Source: JAHZMA01 sp965205905 (GTDB taxonomy: Bacteria; Pseudomonadota; Alphaproteobacteria; JABAAW01; JAHZMA01). From it: 64,000 nucleotides of DNA. The stretch covers positions 434,001-498,000 of the forward strand of contig CBDBHZ010000011.1 of NCBI GenBank assembly GCA_965205905.1, given 5' to 3'. The notes under the pieces are model-generated. The model did no database searches. It was not told where the DNA came from and saw only the letters and a program-made list of their open reading frames with translations. The position numbers and the translations under genes are program-made. This document shows, piece after piece, positions 61,548-64,000 of the stretch. The number at the start of each line of letters is the position of its first letter. Position 1 is the stretch's first letter.

Positions 61548-63527
61548 ACTGTCAAATTCTGGCACAATCAAAAAACTATAAACGCACATGCCCAGTAAGG
61601 TAAGCGCGCATAAAAGATGCGATGCTGATTTGTTGAATAATGTGCCATTGCGAAATAAAATCACTGGCACGCCAAACATGGTGAACATATAAATCAGGCG
61701 ATTAAACGCCATGCTTTGGTCAAAACCCATTATATTATGCAGTAACACAGGTGCTGAAAAAATCAAGGTTAGCCCGCAACTGATAATCACCCAATGGCTT
61801 AAATGATAATTGCTACGGGCAAACATCAATAAAATTCTTGCAAAAATGAGTATCAGCGTGACGGCAATCAGCACCAAAATAACCCACAGGCTGTAAATCG
61901 TGTTATAAAACAAACTTTGCCAAAAATGATTACCACTGGTTTTTAAACTCTCACCCCATTGCCTAAAATATTCATCAAATAGCCAATATTGCGCGATATA
62001 ATTCAACATATCAGCCATCAGGCTTCGAACGCTAGGCGTGAATAACAGGGCGATTGTTATAAAGCCGTAAAATAAAATCAAGTTCAGCGTATGGCGCTTA
62101 TTGTGCTGATACAGATGAATGAAGGTGAAAATAATGTAAGGCACAGTGCCAATAAGAAAAAATAACGCGTAAAGCGGGCTTAACACCAAAAACAGACAAC
62201 CACCAAAGTACCATATCGCCGACCAAAGGCTAGTGGATTGCCGCAAGTTTTTATCAAATATCAGGCTGGCATAGCTGATAAGCAGTAATAATTCAGGGAA
62301 TTTAATCGGGATGATAAATAATATCGCAAAGGTGAATAGATGTGGCAAGAAACGGCTTAATGCGATGAAGGTGATAATAATCAGCAAACTATGAATCAGA
62401 ACAAATGTAAAAGGCAACAGGGTTTGAATATCAGCCAAGTCCCCCAAAAAGTTGAATGCCAAAAGGCTAAAAATTTGTGCCAGTAAAATCGGCAAATAGC
62501 TTAATAAATCAGTATTGGCGGGCATATCAGGTAGCATCAGATAGCTGAAATAGCTGATGGGGGTGCTATCGGTAATGCCCATAAAAATATCGGCTGACGA
62601 GATGCTGATATTCGATAATTTAAGAAATATCAAAATGCCCGCCAGCACAATCGGGGATATAATATCTTTGGTGAGCAAATTGGCATTATTCAGCCATTGC
62701 CTTTTTCGTATAAGAACCGAATAAACCCCGAAACAGATGATGAGCGATATGATAAAAAATAAAAAGTGATAATAGCTATCCGCATCATTTTCGCCATGAT
62801 GGTTATATTGCCCCAATAGGCTAAAATAAATCGGCAAAATTAACAGTTGAATCAGAGTGGCAAACCGCGCAAATTTCTCTTTACTCTCGCGATAAAATAC
62901 CCGTTCGCGCAAATAAAAAGGAGTGCTGATATACAGCATCAGCAACAATAAGCCAATGCAGATAAAGGGTAAATATTGTTGATAGGAAGATAAAAACATA
63001 TTGGGTTTTTGCCATAAAATTTGCACTGTTTCTGGTATTAAAAAATAGAGTTTGCTGAAAAAAACCATCAGAGCGATAGGAATAAACCCGCTTAATAATG
63101 CCATGATAATAATGCCGAAACATAAATGCCCTGTGCTGATGGTGCGGGCAGCGCGGGCAGCGTAATAAAAAACTGCTGGCAATATCAAAACGGCAATCAA
63201 CGCATAAGGCGCTATCAAATCAAAATTATGCCGTAAGCTTGCGCTGATGATAATACTGGTCAAGATAAATAAAATCACAAAGCAGAAATTTTCCAACTCA
63301 TGCCCGATTTTATAATCATTATATAAAAAACTTTGATTGATGCGATGCCCGATATAAAAACCAATAGTTGCCATTGTTAATGCAATACACCATTGCCAGA
63401 ATGATGAAATATCGCCCGCATTTAAAATATCATAGCCTATCAGTAAACCAATTAAGCCTAAACATAATGAGGGGTAAGAATGATAGATTAATTCTTCAAG
63501 CGCATATTTGGATTTTTTTATTATCAT
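61533..63527 (-). CDS. Large integral membrane protein of unknown function
   Basis: I do not recognise this protein. Its 664 residues are almost entirely hydrophobic, with about 16-18 predicted membrane helices and only short loops; the loops include QYNHHGENDADSYYH near the middle and LPDMPANTDLLSYLP. The large size and helix number would fit a GT-C-type glycosyltransferase, an O-antigen polymerase-like protein or a transporter, but no diagnostic motif is clear. It stands alone between surf1 and an olsB-like gene, transcribed towards surf1. Confidence 0.7.
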   Translation of the reverse strand: MIIKKSKYALEELIYHSYPSLCLGLIGLLIGYDILNAGDISSFWQWCIALTMATIGFYIGHRINQSFLYNDYKIGHELENFCFVILFILTSIIISASLRHNFDLIAPYALIAVLILPAVFYYAARAARTISTGHLCFGIIIMALLSGFIPIALMVFFSKLYFLIPETVQILWQKPNMFLSSYQQYLPFICIGLLLLMLYISTPFYLRERVFYRESKEKFARFATLIQLLILPIYFSLLGQYNHHGENDADSYYHFLFFIISLIICFGVYSVLIRKRQWLNNANLLTKDIISPIVLAGILIFLKLSNISISSADIFMGITDSTPISYFSYLMLPDMPANTDLLSYLPILLAQIFSLLAFNFLGDLADIQTLLPFTFVLIHSLLIIITFIALSRFLPHLFTFAILFIIPIKFPELLLLISYASLIFDKNLRQSTSLWSAIWYFGGCLFLVLSPLYALFFLIGTVPYIIFTFIHLYQHNKRHTLNLILFYGFITIALLFTPSVRSLMADMLNYIAQYWLFDEYFRQWGESLKTSGNHFWQSLFYNTIYSLWVILVLIAVTLILIFARILLMFARSNYHLSHWVIISCGLTLIFSAPVLLHNIMGFDQSMAFNRLIYMFTMFGVPVILFRNGTLFNKSASHLLCALTLLGMCVYSFLIVPEFDSLFQF

Positions 63528-63538
63528 AATGTTAGGAT

Positions 63539-63567
63539 TACCTTAAATGGCGTGAAAAGTTAAGGTA
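63539..63567. promoter_or_regulatory. Inverted repeat in the divergent gap before olsB
   Basis: TACCTTAA (63539-63546) and TTAAGGTA (63560-63567) form an 8-bp inverted repeat with a 13-base spacer directly upstream of the membrane protein start. It may be an operator; no regulator can be named. Confidence 0.3.
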
Positions 63568-63674
63568 TTTTTACGCTGATGGTCGAATATCCTATATATA
63601 AAAAAATAAGATGCTTTATTCATTTTTTTCATTTAAACTATGGTTGCTGAATCGATAAAAGTGTAAAAAGAAAT

Positions 63675-64000
63675 ATGGTAACGCAAAAAAACATAAATAA
63701 TCTGTTAGATTTTTCTGATATTGTGCAAGGTAGCCTATCAATGCGCGTTGCAACTGATGAGAATGATATTTTGCTGAGTCAAAGATTACGCTACAAGGTA
63801 TTCTTTGAAGAATTACATGCCGAATCTTCAGAACAAATCCGCGAGCAAAAACGCGATATTGACCCCTTTGATGATGTTAGCGACCATTTGCTAGTCTTTG
63901 ATAGCACACTTGCTGATGATGAATATGGGCAGTTGGTTGGCACATACCGCTTGATGCGCCAAGAAAAACTGATTGTTGGGCAGAAATTTTACACCGAAAG
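63675..64000 (+). CDS. olsB: OlsB-like N-acyltransferase (ornithine lipid synthesis), 5' part
   Basis: The frame starts at ATG 63675 and runs off the end of the window, giving 108 residues. It shows the GNAT-type acyltransferase start of the OlsB/hemolysin-like group: SMRVATDENDILLSQRLRYKV, FFEELHAES, DIDPFDDVSDHLLVFD and LVGTYRLM. OlsB transfers a 3-hydroxyacyl chain from acyl carrier protein to ornithine, giving lyso-ornithine lipid, used by many alphaproteobacteria. The assignment rests on the N-terminal half only. Confidence 0.75.
   Translation, partial: MVTQKNINNLLDFSDIVQGSLSMRVATDENDILLSQRLRYKVFFEELHAESSEQIREQKRDIDPFDDVSDHLLVFDSTLADDEYGQLVGTYRLMRQEKLIVGQKFYTE

Noticed and set aside
1..64000. 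Circular 64-kb molecule joining olsB at the end to plsC at the start
   Set aside because: olsB and an olsA/plsC gene are often neighbours, but olsB lacks about 180 residues and plsC about 90 at the window edges, so the ends do not join; the content is chromosomal.

Overview
The window looks like chromosomal DNA of a moderately AT-rich, aerobic alphaproteobacterium, possibly of a marine lineage such as SAR116; the lineage is an inference, not a match. Evidence for the class is an ALAS-type hemA, an aa3 cytochrome oxidase locus ordered ctaC-ctaD-ctaB-(small coxF-like gene)-ctaG-ctaE-surf1, a DUF1674/SDHAF4 protein, an IalB-like secreted protein, and yqeY-dnaG-rpoD as the macromolecular synthesis operon. 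The genes are densely packed, often with ATGA start/stop overlaps. I see no rRNA, CRISPR array, insertion sequence or recognisable prophage.

Layout. 1-508: 3' part of a plsC acyltransferase. 478-13935: a long run of minus-strand genes, transcribed argE, uvrC, moaA, nadK, gor, a SpoU-type methyltransferase, an IalB-like protein, cobC, cobP, cobW, hemA, apaG, folE and a YeeZ-like SDR. 14104-14941: hsp20 with a heat-shock-type promoter, and rpmE. 15140-19865: yqeY, dnaG, rpoD and a CAT-anticodon tRNA, probably tRNA-Ile2. 19866-20980: a tRNA-derived tandem repeat followed by an AT-rich methyltransferase gene. 21021-35468, minus strand: pstS-pstS-pstC-pstA-pstB-phoU-cobK, ihfB-lapA, and the corrin-ring operon cbiX-cobH-cobL-cobI-cbiG/cobJ-cobM, plus a half-length methylase-like gene. 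35755-40465: pal, a coiled-coil protein, tilS and ftsH. 40470-46613: an SDHAF4-like gene, pmbA/tldE, cbiD, sua5, ubiB and ubiE. 46714-51129: a YfgM-like gene, bamB, der and a 3-hydroxyisobutyrate dehydrogenase-like gene. 51132-55403, minus strand: a prolyl-tRNA editing protein, a frameshifted gloB, and two different uracil-DNA glycosylase-family genes flanking thrC. 55564-61547: the cytochrome oxidase locus. 61533-63527: a large unknown membrane protein. 63675 to the end: the start of an olsB-like acyltransferase.

The main metabolic theme is cobalamin. CbiX, CobI, CobJ, CbiG, CobM, CbiD, CobK, CobL and CobH together cover sirohydrochlorin to cobyrinate by a cobalt-early-type route; CobC, CobP and CobW add late steps. 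CobG/CobZ, CobF and CobNST of the oxygen-dependent route are not in this window. The second theme is aerobic respiration: the oxidase, its assembly factors and ubiquinone genes.

The most unusual structures are two tandem repeats about 80 bp long made from pieces of neighbouring genes. The 5' end of dnaG is present three times at an exact 80-bp period, giving two 27-codon leader ORFs that overlap each other and dnaG by ATGA. Downstream of the CAT tRNA lie three tRNA-derived repeats, two nearly identical to each other but clearly different from the tRNA. Both are candidates for new regulatory structures; both could also be recombination or assembly products.
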